Below, in pieces: positions 9,935 through 17,729 of a DNA stretch of 64,000 nucleotides. Position 1 is the stretch's first letter. Every line of letters starts with the position of its first letter. This DNA comes from Agrobacterium rosae (GTDB taxonomy: Bacteria; Pseudomonadota; Alphaproteobacteria; Rhizobiales; Rhizobiaceae): NCBI RefSeq assembly GCF_002915175.1, contig NZ_NXEJ01000007.1, positions 124,285-188,284 on the forward strand, written 5' to 3'. The notes beneath the pieces are model-generated. The model was not told where the DNA came from. It worked only from the letters and a program-made list of their open reading frames with translations, and did not search any database. A program made the translations under genes and the position numbers.

Positions 9935-10567
9935 ATGCCGATTGAAAACTGGCTGGCCTTCGTGGCCGCATCCGCTGTTATGCTCGCCATTCCCGGGCCG
10001 ACGATCCTGCTGGTTATCTCCTATGCGCTCGGCCATGGCCGCAAGGCGAGTTCGGCGACGGTTGCTGGTGTGGCGCTGGGCGATTTTACCGCGATGACGG
10101 CGTCCATGCTGGGGCTGGGCGCGCTACTGGCAACATCGGCGGCTCTGTTCACGGTGCTCAAATGGGTTGGTGCCGCCTATCTGATTTATCTCGGTATCAA
10201 GTTGTGGCGTGCGCCGGCGGGCGGCGAGGGAGCTCCAGAAAATGCTACGGCCAAGGAACGGCCGCTTAAAATCTTCCTGCACACCTATATCGTCACGGCC
10301 TTGAACCCCAAGAGCATCATCTTCTTCGTGGCCTTCCTGCCGCAGTTTTTGACGCCATCGCTGCCATTCTGGCCGCAGGTGATGATCTTCGAAGTGACGT
10401 TCCTTGTGCTTGCCACCTGCAACGCGGCCCTTTATGGGTTGCTGGCAAGTGCGGCCCGCAATTCCATTCGCAAGCCAAAAGTCCAGCGCATCGTCAACCG
10501 TACAGGCGGCAGTCTGTTGATCGGGGCTGGCCTGTTGACCATGGGTTGGAAGCGCGCCGCCGGTTAA
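9935..10567 (+). CDS. LysE/RhtB family amino acid exporter
   Basis: This 210-residue inner-membrane protein of the LysE superfamily exports amino acids or related small molecules. It has about six hydrophobic segments. The N-terminal family signature is clear (AIPGPTILLVISYALGHG at about residues 19-36), as is the mid-protein ALNPKSIIFFVAFLPQF. The ATG at 9935 follows AAGGGG; an earlier in-frame ATG at 9893 lacks a ribosome site. The neighbouring EamA-type gene is another efflux protein, so both may export amino-acid metabolites. Confidence 0.9.
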   Translation: MPIENWLAFVAASAVMLAIPGPTILLVISYALGHGRKASSATVAGVALGDFTAMTASMLGLGALLATSAALFTVLKWVGAAYLIYLGIKLWRAPAGGEGAPENATAKERPLKIFLHTYIVTALNPKSIIFFVAFLPQFLTPSLPFWPQVMIFEVTFLVLATCNAALYGLLASAARNSIRKPKVQRIVNRTGGSLLIGAGLLTMGWKRAAG

Positions 10568-10610
10568 GACCGCCGCAAACCTGTGTGGCATCCTATTGGA
10601 TAAAAACAAA

Positions 10611-11498
10611 ATGGCAGTGCCGCACATCTTTCTCGCCCTCATTACTGTGTTTTTGTGGGGCTTCAATTTCGTTGTCATCAAGGTTGGCGTCATGGATATG
10701 CCGCCCTTGTTTCTGACGGCGTTGCGGTACTTCTTTGCCGCTGTTCCACTGATCTTCTTTCTGCCGCGTCCCAAGGTGCCGTGGAAACACATGATCGTCT
10801 ACGGCATGGTCATGGGCTGCGCGCAGTTCGGGCTTTTGTACACTGCCATCAAGTGGGGGTTGCCCGCCGGGTTGGCGTCGCTGGTCATGCAGTCGCAAGC
10901 GTTTTTCACCATGGCACTGGCGGTAACGCTGCTGGGTGAAATCCCGCTGAAATCTCATATTGCAGGTGCCGCCGTTGCCTTCGGCGGCCTGGCCGTCATT
11001 GGTCTTGAGCGCTTGAACATTACCGCTATGGTGCCGCTTCTGATGTGCGTGGGCGCAGCGTTCAGCTGGGCCATCGGCAATATAGTCAATCGCAAGGTCG
11101 GGCGCGTCAATGCCGTGTCCTTCATCGCTTGGACTAGCCTCGTGCCGGTGCTGCCGCTTGTCATCCTGTCGTTGGTGCTAGAAGACCCTCAAGCCATCGC
11201 AGACGGGCTTACCCTTGCGTCGCCGATGACAGTGATGGTGGTGATCTACATGGCCTACGGCGCAACCATCGTCGGCGCTGGCATCTGGAGCTATCTGCTG
11301 TCCCGCTATCCGGCGGGAACGGTCGCACCTTTTTCGCTGCTGGTGCCGATCGTCGGGTTTTTGGGCGCTTACTTCGCTTTCAATGAGGAAATAACGCTGT
11401 TTGAAGTCATTGGCAGCAGCCTTGTCGTTGCAGGTCTGGCGCTCAACGTCTTTGGCAGGCGCATTTCCTTTGCGGGTTTCCGGTCTGCGCGTTCGTAA
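10611..11498 (+). CDS. eamA: EamA (DMT) family O-acetylserine/cysteine-type exporter
   Basis: This 295-residue membrane protein has two EamA repeats and about ten transmembrane helices. The start (LALITVFLWGFNFVVIKVGV, then MPPLFLTALRYF) and the segment GLPAGLASLVMQSQAFFT closely follow E. coli EamA (YdeD), which exports O-acetylserine and cysteine. The substrate is inferred from that similarity. The ATG at 10611 has no obvious ribosome site; TTG at 10596 is possible. It lies 43 bases after the LysE gene and may be cotranscribed with it. Confidence 0.82.
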   Translation: MAVPHIFLALITVFLWGFNFVVIKVGVMDMPPLFLTALRYFFAAVPLIFFLPRPKVPWKHMIVYGMVMGCAQFGLLYTAIKWGLPAGLASLVMQSQAFFTMALAVTLLGEIPLKSHIAGAAVAFGGLAVIGLERLNITAMVPLLMCVGAAFSWAIGNIVNRKVGRVNAVSFIAWTSLVPVLPLVILSLVLEDPQAIADGLTLASPMTVMVVIYMAYGATIVGAGIWSYLLSRYPAGTVAPFSLLVPIVGFLGAYFAFNEEITLFEVIGSSLVVAGLALNVFGRRISFAGFRSARS

Positions 11499-11617
11499 TG
11501 TTCAATTCCCTGTGCATTGTCTTTATCAGGCAGGGAAATGACCGAAAATTTTGCTAAAGGACGTGTTCGCCGTCTTCTCGGAGAATCGGCCATATCCATT
11601 CACAGTGCAGGGAAGCT

Positions 11618-13144
11618 TTGACATTGCAGGTCGGTATCGACATGGGAACTCTATCGGGCGGGCAGGCGGCCAAGCTCGATATAGAGGAATTGCTTGCCAC
11701 GCGTCTGCTGGTGCAGGGCAATTCCGGTTCTGGTAAATCACATCTGCTGCGTCGCTTGCTGGAACAATCCGCACCGTGGGTCCAACAGGTCATCATCGAT
11801 CCCGAAGGCGATTTCGTTACGCTGGCCGATAAATTCGGCCACGTGGTTGTCGATGGAGAGCGCACCGAAGGTGAACTCGCGGGCATCGCCAACCGTATCA
11901 GGCAGCATCGGGTCTCATGCGTTCTGACGCTTGAGGGTCTCGATGTGGAGCAGCAGATGCGCGCCGCCGCCGCTTTCCTCAACGGCCTGTTCGATGCTGA
12001 CAGAGAGTTCTGGTATCCGGTTCTCGTCGTCGTGGACGAAGCGCAGATGTTTGCGCCATCCGTGGCGGGCGAGGTGACGGAAGACGCCCGCAAGATGTCG
12101 CTGGGTGCCATGACCAACCTGATGTGCCGTGGCCGAAAGCGCGGTCTGGCTGGCGTCATCGCCACGCAGCGTCTGGCAAAGCTTGCCAAGAACGTCGCCG
12201 CTGAAGCATCCAACTTTCTGATGGGCCGCACTTTCCTCGACATCGATATGGCGCGCGCGGCAGATCTCTTGGGCATGGACCGCCGTCAGGCGGAAATGTT
12301 CCGCGATCTTCAGCGCGGCAACTTCGTGGCACTTGGACCGGCGCTGTCTCGCCGCCCGTTACCGATTATCATCGGTGCGGTGGAAACATCGGCACGCTCG
12401 TCTTCGCCGAAGCTGATGCCGCTGCCCGATTCGCCGCAGGACGTGGAAGACCTGATCTTCACGCCCGACCCTGAAGAGTTTACCCGTGGCCCCGTGCGCC
12501 GCACGCCGCCTGCACCGCGTCCAACCACGGATATTCTGGCGGAGCTTTCGCGCTCCACGCCGGCTATCGGTGGGCCGGAGCCGCAACAACAGCCGCAGCG
12601 CAGCAGCCAGCCGGATATGTCACCGGAAGAGCGGACCGAGAAGATTTCGGCCGTACTTTCAGAAATCATGGATGACCCGCAATCGGCCTATCGCACCGAT
12701 GCCGTGCTCTATCAGGAGTTTCTGGTGCGCGCCCGCATGCGCCGCATTCCCGGTACGCCGATGGCGCTTTCTGAATTCCGGCGTCAGGTGGCGATCACCC
12801 GCTCGGGCGTGGATGTGGAAGTGGCGGCAAGCGAGGACTGGCAGAAAGCACTGGAGCTTTCAAAGAACGTCTCCGACGATTTGCAGGGTGTTTTCCTTCT
12901 ACTGGTCAAATCCGCGCTTAAAGAGGAACCTTGCCCGTCTGACGCGCGTATCGCTCGCGCTTATGGCACGCATTCCGCCCGTCGCGCGCGCATGTTGCTT
13001 GGCTACTTCGAGGAGAAAGAACTCGTGGTCGTCCACGCAGATTTCTCCGGCAAGCGCATCGTAGCGTTTCCTGATCTGGACGCCAAAACCGCACCCGGCG
13101 ATGCGGATGCGGCTGATGATGTTGCTAAGCTGGCGGCTGAGTAA
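11618..13144 (+). CDS. HerA-like (DUF87/DUF853-type) ATPase
   Basis: This 508-residue ATPase belongs to the HerA/FtsK class. Walker A (VQGNSGSGKSHLLRRLLE) lies at about residue 32-49 and Walker B (PVLVVVDEAQMFAPS) at about 133-147. An arginine-rich segment follows (NLMCRGRKRGLAGVIATQRL), as in HerA motors. The middle is proline-rich and disordered (residues ~290-345); the C-terminus looks winged-helix-like (ARAYGTHSARRARMLLGYFE). HerA relatives pump DNA with nucleases such as NurA, but no nuclease gene is adjacent. The start is TTG 11618 or 11624 (AGGGA upstream); ATG 11642 is also possible. Confidence 0.82.
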   Translation: MTLQVGIDMGTLSGGQAAKLDIEELLATRLLVQGNSGSGKSHLLRRLLEQSAPWVQQVIIDPEGDFVTLADKFGHVVVDGERTEGELAGIANRIRQHRVSCVLTLEGLDVEQQMRAAAAFLNGLFDADREFWYPVLVVVDEAQMFAPSVAGEVTEDARKMSLGAMTNLMCRGRKRGLAGVIATQRLAKLAKNVAAEASNFLMGRTFLDIDMARAADLLGMDRRQAEMFRDLQRGNFVALGPALSRRPLPIIIGAVETSARSSSPKLMPLPDSPQDVEDLIFTPDPEEFTRGPVRRTPPAPRPTTDILAELSRSTPAIGGPEPQQQPQRSSQPDMSPEERTEKISAVLSEIMDDPQSAYRTDAVLYQEFLVRARMRRIPGTPMALSEFRRQVAITRSGVDVEVAASEDWQKALELSKNVSDDLQGVFLLLVKSALKEEPCPSDARIARAYGTHSARRARMLLGYFEEKELVVVHADFSGKRIVAFPDLDAKTAPGDADAADDVAKLAAE

Positions 13145-13151
13145 TGCATGA

Positions 13152-13169
13152 AGGCGGCTTTCGCCGCCT
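13152..13169. terminator. Bidirectional hairpin between convergent genes
   Basis: A perfect AGGCGGC/GCCGCCT stem with a TTTC loop lies between the stops of the HerA-like gene and terC. It lacks a clear U-tract on either strand, so its strength is uncertain. Confidence 0.5.
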
Positions 13170-13181
13170 CCACATATGACC

Positions 13182-14165
13182 TTACTCTATCGCTTTCGGT
13201 TCCTTACGCGTGGCAACCAGCGAACCCACAACACCCGTCACCAAGATGGCAACCGTAACACCCAGTGAGACGGCAGGCGGTATTTTCGCGATGCCCAGCA
13301 TATCCGCCAGAAAGATTTTCGAGCCGACGAAGACCAGAACCGCAGCCAGCGCATATTTCAGATACGCAAAGCGGTGGATCAGGGCAGCCAGTGCAAAGTA
13401 GAGCGCACGCAGGCCAAGGATCGCGAAGATGTTCGACGTGTAGACGATGAACGGGTCCGTGGTGATCGCAAAGATCGCCGGGATCGAATCGACCGCGAAG
13501 ATAAGGTCGGCAATTTCCACCATGATCAGCGCCAGGAAGAGCGGCGTGACGAAGGTCTTCAGTTTACCAGTTTTCTCGTCGACTTCCTTGACGATGAATT
13601 TTTCGCCATGCAGCGCATTGGTCACTGGCAGGTGACGGCGCAGGAACTTCAATATTTTGTTGTTGCCGATATCGTTTTCATCATGGTCCGACGAAAACAG
13701 CATCTTGAGGCCGGTGAAGACCAGAAACGCTGCAAAGATATAAAGTACCCAGTGGAAGTTTTCGACGATCGCTGCTCCTGCTGCGATCATGATGCCACGC
13801 AGAATGATCACGCCCAGAATACCCCAGAGCAGCACACGGTGCTGGTACTGGCGGGGAATGGCGAAATAGGAGAAGATCATGGCGATGATGAAGATGTTGT
13901 CCATCGCCAGGCTTTTTTCGACCACGAAGCCGGTGACGTATTCCATCGCCGATTGCTGGCCGGACTGGTACCAAATCCAGCCACCGAAGGCCAAGCCGAT
14001 ACCGATATAGAATGTGGACATCAGCATGCTTTCGCGAATGCCGATTTCCTTGGAGTTTTTATGGAGAACACCCAAGTCGAGGGCCAGAAGACCCAGTACG
14101 AGGGAAATGAAGACGGCCCACATCCATGTGGGCGTGCCGAGAAAATCCGAAAAGAGGAATTCCAT
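13182..14165 (-). CDS. TerC family membrane protein
   Basis: This 327-residue integral membrane protein of the TerC/Alx family has about eight to nine hydrophobic segments. The acidic signature residues lie in VVEKSLAMDNIFIIAMIFSY (about residues 80-100) and VEIADLIFAVDSIPAIFAIT (about 215-235). TerC/Alx proteins are linked to tellurite resistance and to manganese export during protein secretion; the role here is inferred. It starts at ATG 14165 with AAAGG about 10 bases upstream. I looked for a yybP-ykoY manganese riboswitch upstream and found no match to its conserved core. Confidence 0.9.
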   Translation of the reverse strand: MEFLFSDFLGTPTWMWAVFISLVLGLLALDLGVLHKNSKEIGIRESMLMSTFYIGIGLAFGGWIWYQSGQQSAMEYVTGFVVEKSLAMDNIFIIAMIFSYFAIPRQYQHRVLLWGILGVIILRGIMIAAGAAIVENFHWVLYIFAAFLVFTGLKMLFSSDHDENDIGNNKILKFLRRHLPVTNALHGEKFIVKEVDEKTGKLKTFVTPLFLALIMVEIADLIFAVDSIPAIFAITTDPFIVYTSNIFAILGLRALYFALAALIHRFAYLKYALAAVLVFVGSKIFLADMLGIAKIPPAVSLGVTVAILVTGVVGSLVATRKEPKAIE

Positions 14166-14368
14166 GAGTCAACCTTTGGCCGGACGAGGTTGGCTTTACG
14201 GATGGGGAACGCATGACAGAAATAAACGTGGCCCCAACCTTTAAAAACTCGACATCGCGTATTGTCCGGTAATACGCCAGAGGGGCCCGAGTTCTGATCA
14301 CGGACGGGAAATAATGTGGCGCAACTGCATTTCAAGGGTGATAGCGATAAAAAATGAGATAGGCGTGT

Positions 14369-14397
14369 TTGACAAATTTGTGAGATGTGTCTAGAAG
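14369..14397 (+). promoter_or_regulatory. Sigma-70-type promoter for rpsD
   Basis: TTGACA, a 17-base spacer and TAGAAG sit 219 bases upstream of the rpsD start, in the divergent terC-rpsD gap (14166-14615). The -35 box is a perfect consensus. The implied leader is about 210 nucleotides. Confidence 0.65.
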
Positions 14398-14571
14398 CCG
14401 CTCAACACCGGGCAGCAATGCTCGGTGTATTTAGTTGGTTGCCCTGTGGTTCTTGAACGACGTTCGGCAATCGACATCACCGACATGTCCCGTGGCTTCT
14501 CCGTACGCAAATGTGAGAAACCTGTCAGAGGTCCTAAAACGGGATCTCAGAGGAGGGCGTGTTTCCTTGAT

Positions 14572-14591
14572 CCGGTTTGGCAACAAACCGG
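14572..14591 (+). promoter_or_regulatory. GNRA-loop hairpin in the rpsD leader
   Basis: A perfect 8-pair stem, CCGGTTTG/CAAACCGG, closes a GCAA tetraloop 24 bases before the rpsD ATG. No U-tract follows, so it is not a terminator. Its position suits autoregulation by ribosomal protein S4, which is known in other bacteria but not shown here. Confidence 0.45.
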
Positions 14592-14615
14592 TGTAACGTT
14601 CTGAAAGGAAATACG

Positions 14616-15233
14616 ATGAGCAAGCGCGAATCGTCTAAGTATAAAATTGACCGCCGCATGGGCGAAAATATCTGGGGTCGTCCTAAGTCCCCAGTAAACC
14701 GCCGCGAATACGGCCCAGGCCAGCACGGTCAGCGCCGCAAGGGCAAAATGAGCGACTTCGGCACGCAGCTGCGCGCCAAGCAGAAGCTCAAGGGCTATTA
14801 CGGTGAAGTCCGTGAAAAGCAGTTCCGCGCAACCTACGACGAAGCAAACCGTCGCAAGGGTGACACTTCCGAGAACCTGATCGGTCTGCTCGAGTCCCGT
14901 CTGGACGCGATCGTATACCGCGCAAAGTTCGTTCCGACCGTTTTCGCTGCTCGCCAGTTCGTCAACCATGGCCACGTCACGGTTAACGGCGTTCGCGTCA
15001 ACATCGGTTCTTACCGCTGCAAGCCAGGCGACGTTGTTGAAGTTCGTCAGAAGTCCAAGCAGCTCGTAACCGTTCTCGAAGCCGTTGCTCTCGCAGAGCG
15101 TGACGTTCCTGACTACGTCGAAGTTGACCACAACAAGATGGTCGCGACATTTGTTCGCGTTCCTGCTCTTGCTGACGTGCCATACGCCGTCGTCATGGAA
15201 CCACACCTCGTGGTCGAGTTCTACTCGCGTTAA
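14616..15233 (+). CDS. rpsD: 30S ribosomal protein S4
   Basis: S4 nucleates 30S assembly on the 16S rRNA 5' domain. The 205-residue length is normal. The protein has the N-terminal S4 domain ([20 protein letters not shown]) and an S4 RNA-binding domain at about 95-160 ([19 protein letters not shown], then HGHVTVNG). The start ATG has AAAGGA upstream. It is a single-gene unit with its own promoter and terminator, away from the ribosomal protein operons, as in other alphaproteobacteria. Confidence 0.98.
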   Translation: MSKRESSKYKIDRRMGENIWGRPKSPVNRREYGPGQHGQRRKGKMSDFGTQLRAKQKLKGYYGEVREKQFRATYDEANRRKGDTSENLIGLLESRLDAIVYRAKFVPTVFAARQFVNHGHVTVNGVRVNIGSYRCKPGDVVEVRQKSKQLVTVLEAVALAERDVPDYVEVDHNKMVATFVRVPALADVPYAVVMEPHLVVEFYSR

Positions 15234-15253
15234 TCTGCCTGTAGCATCCATTG

Positions 15254-15282
15254 AAAAAGCCGCCTTTCGGGGCGGCTTTTTT
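15254..15282 (+). terminator. Rho-independent terminator after rpsD
   Basis: AAAAAGCCGCC pairs with GGCGGCTTTTTT around a short loop and ends in a U-tract, 20 bases after the stop. Confidence 0.9.
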
Positions 15283-15308
15283 GTTTGTAGATTTCGCGTT
15301 TTACTCAA

Positions 15309-15392
15309 CGTCATCCTAGGGCTTGTCCCTAGGATCTAAACACGTTGAATGTTGGGGTTCGTTAGATCCTATGGACAAGCCCTAGGATGACG
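15309..15392. repeat. Palindromic intergenic repeat, family B
   Basis: An 84-base near-perfect inverted repeat. The left arm (CGTCATCCTAGGGCTTGTCC, continuing CTAGGATCTAA) is mirrored by the right arm TTAGATCCTATGGACAAGCC, continuing CTAGGATGACG. Each arm also holds its own small palindrome around CCTAGG. A related half-copy lies at 4141-4161. It sits between rpsD and gph. Confidence 0.8.
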
Positions 15393-15411
15393 AAATAGAG
15401 GTTGCGCTCTG

Positions 15412-16113
15412 TCAACCCGCAGCCACCCGCTTGGCTATCAACCGATCGATCAGCGCGGCATCCAGCTTGTCATAGCTGTCGATCACCACATCAGGTCCAA
15501 GCTCAGCCATGGGCACATCCGTATAACCGAACGTGACGCCAACGGATGGAATGTCGGCATTCTTGGCGGAAGCGATGTCGTTCAGGCTGTCGCCGACCAT
15601 CACGCTTTTGGCGATGTCGCCGCCTGCCTTCTCGATTGTGCCGGTAATGTGGCGGGCATCGGGTTTGCGCCACTCGAACGTATCGCCACAGGTAACCGCT
15701 GCGAAATGGTGGCTGAGGCCGAGTTTCTCCAGCAGTGGAATTGCCAGAACCGTTGTCTTGTTGGTGCAGACAGCCAGTGTGAAACCGGCTGCGGTCAATC
15801 TGTCGAGCGCCGATATGATGCCGGGGTAGGGTATGCTCTGCCCAGGCATCTGTTCGAGGTAATGGGCGAGAAAGCGCTCGTACAGCGGCTCCAGATCGGC
15901 GTCGGAAAGCTCCTTGTTGCGCAAGGCGAAAGCCCGCTTGATCATTACGCGCGCGCCATGACCGACCAGATGCTTGAGGTCTGCATAGGTCGTCGGTGCA
16001 AGATCGGCTGCGGCAATGGCGTAATTCAGGCTGTCGATGAGATCGGGGGCGGTGTCGACCAGTGTGCCGTCGAGATCGAATATGACGAGGGGAGATGTCA
16101 AGGAATGCCTCAT
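15412..16113 (-). CDS. gph: Phosphoglycolate phosphatase-like HAD hydrolase
   Basis: This 233-residue HAD-superfamily phosphatase has motif I VIFDLDGTLVDTAPDL near residue 10, motif II VCTNKT near 115, and motifs III/IV in KPDARHITG and MVGDSLNDIASAKNADIP. The helical cap after motif I (SLNYAIAAADLAP) is the Gph type. Gph removes phosphate from 2-phosphoglycolate; other small phosphate esters are possible. The ATG at 16113 fits the family start. Upstream in-frame ATGs would add 44 unrelated residues. It is divergent from rpiA across a 191-base gap. Confidence 0.85.
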   Translation of the reverse strand: MRHSLTSPLVIFDLDGTLVDTAPDLIDSLNYAIAAADLAPTTYADLKHLVGHGARVMIKRAFALRNKELSDADLEPLYERFLAHYLEQMPGQSIPYPGIISALDRLTAAGFTLAVCTNKTTVLAIPLLEKLGLSHHFAAVTCGDTFEWRKPDARHITGTIEKAGGDIAKSVMVGDSLNDIASAKNADIPSVGVTFGYTDVPMAELGPDVVIDSYDKLDAALIDRLIAKRVAAG

Positions 16114-16304
16114 GATGAACTGACTATGTCCGTCAAGGCTAAGCAAAGGCGCGGGCTTTTGCAACGAAACCTTTGGACGGTTGCTTGTCGCTATTCGAAA
16201 GGGCTTCCGTTTGCTATTCGACCCGTGTAAACAGCACGCCAGCATGGGGTCCGAAAGCCGGATCGACGCGCTTATCGAGTTAGCACACCGGAGTTTGCAG
16301 CCGA

Positions 16305-17003
16305 ATGGATGCCCGCCAAATGAAGATCAAGGCCGCAGAAGCGGCGTTGTCCTATGTCGAAGACGGAATGCGTCTCGGTATTGGTACGGGTTCCACAGCA
16401 GAGGAATTCGTCAGGCTTCTCGCGGAAAAAGTATCGGCTGGTCTCAGAGTTCAGGGCGTTCCGACGTCAGAGCGCACCGCACGTCTGTGCGTTGAGCTGG
16501 GCGTTCCACTGAAGTCGCTGGACGAGTTGCCGGAACTTGATTTGACCATCGATGGTGCAGACGAGGTCGACCACGGCCTGCGTCTCATCAAAGGCGGCGG
16601 CGGTGCTTTGTTGCGCGAAAAAATAGTCGCGGCTGCTTCGTCTCGCGTCATTGTGATCGCGGATCAGACCAAGGTCGTGGAAACGCTTGGCGCGTTCCCT
16701 CTGCCTATCGAGATCAACATTTTCGGCCAGGTCGCAACCTGCATCGCAATCGAAAAACTGGCAGCAAAGCTGGGCCTTTCGGGCGATTTGAAGCTGCGTT
16801 CTCTGGAAGACGGTCCCTTCAAAACGGACGGTGGACACCTCATTTTCGACGCATCTTTTGGCCGTATTCCTGATGCAGAAGCACTGGCACGCGAGCTGAA
16901 CACCATACCCGGTGTTGTCGAGCACGGACTTTTCATTAATCTGGCATCGCTTGCCATTATCGCCGGGCCTGATGGCGCCCGCGTAATGCAGGCGAAAATA
17001 TAA
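16305..17003 (+). CDS. rpiA: Ribose-5-phosphate isomerase A
   Basis: RpiA interconverts ribose-5-phosphate and ribulose-5-phosphate in the pentose phosphate pathway. All signature blocks are present in 232 residues: [15 protein letters not shown] (phosphate loop), [21 protein letters not shown] (catalytic acids), [13 protein letters not shown] and DGGHLIFD. The DUF2059 gene follows after 17 bases, suggesting cotranscription. Confidence 0.97.
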   Translation: MDARQMKIKAAEAALSYVEDGMRLGIGTGSTAEEFVRLLAEKVSAGLRVQGVPTSERTARLCVELGVPLKSLDELPELDLTIDGADEVDHGLRLIKGGGGALLREKIVAAASSRVIVIADQTKVVETLGAFPLPIEINIFGQVATCIAIEKLAAKLGLSGDLKLRSLEDGPFKTDGGHLIFDASFGRIPDAEALARELNTIPGVVEHGLFINLASLAIIAGPDGARVMQAKI

Positions 17004-17020
17004 CAGGAGCGAGAGATTTC

Positions 17021-17623
17021 ATGATCAAACTTGCGGGACTAGGCAAAGCTGCCGCTGCTTCGATCCTCATTTCCGGTATCGTATTCGGCACTGCCGTTCG
17101 CGCACAGGAAATCTCGGAAGAGCATATCGCTGCTGCAAAGCAGGCTATCGGTACGCTGGGTGTGACTGACCGTTTCGATGACATTCTGCCGGGTCTCGCA
17201 GAACGTTTGAAGGCCGAACTTATTCAGGCTTCGCCGAACGTTCAGGACGCGATCACCGCGACCGTCGATACGAAGGCGCTGGAACTTGCTCCACGCCGCG
17301 CCGATCTGGAGCGTGAAGCTGCCCTGACCTATGCGCGCGCTTTCTCGCTGGACGAGTTGAAGGCGATCTCCGCTTTCTACGGCAGCGAAGCAGGCAAGAA
17401 GTTGCTGAAGGATGGCCCGATTGCGACCCGCGAACTGATGAAGGCTGCCGATATCTGGGCCGCTGGCATCAACCGCGATCTCAACACGTCCAGCATGGCC
17501 GAGCTTCAGAAGGTTGCCGGTGCTGATCTTCAGCCGCTTCCAGCCAACAATTCCAACGTCGGTGGTGCACCGGGTGCATCCGCAGCGCCTGCACCTGCAC
17601 CTGCTGCAAAGCCCAAGCCCTGA
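17021..17623 (+). CDS. DUF2059 domain secreted protein
   Basis: A 200-residue protein with an N-terminal signal peptide (hydrophobic run to about residue 28, cleavage near VRA|QE). DUF2059 spans about residues 70-150 (LTYARAFSLDELKAISAFYG and SEAGKKLL are its hallmarks). The tail after residue ~175 is rich in alanine and proline (repeated PAPA). DUF2059 proteins are helical and of unknown function, expected here in the periplasm. AGGAGCGAGAG precedes the ATG. It follows rpiA closely and ends in a strong terminator. Confidence 0.88.
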   Translation: MIKLAGLGKAAAASILISGIVFGTAVRAQEISEEHIAAAKQAIGTLGVTDRFDDILPGLAERLKAELIQASPNVQDAITATVDTKALELAPRRADLEREAALTYARAFSLDELKAISAFYGSEAGKKLLKDGPIATRELMKAADIWAAGINRDLNTSSMAELQKVAGADLQPLPANNSNVGGAPGASAAPAPAPAAKPKP

Positions 17624-17650
17624 TCTTTTGATCTAGCTTCAGAATTATTC

Positions 17651-17677
17651 AAAGCCCGGATTAAACTCCGGGCTTTT
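17651..17677 (+). terminator. Rho-independent terminator after DUF2059 gene
   Basis: AAAGCCCGGA pairs with TCCGGGCTTTT around a short A/T-rich loop, 27 bases after the stop. Confidence 0.9.
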
Positions 17678-17729
17678 CATTTATGCGGCGCAACACCTAT
17701 ATGGGTGCGACACCATCAGAGGCTGATCC

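Noticed and set aside
14166-14368. yybP-ykoY manganese riboswitch ahead of the TerC gene
   Set aside because: TerC/Alx genes often have one, but I could not find its conserved GGGGAGUAG-type core or the matching second loop in the minus-strand leader.
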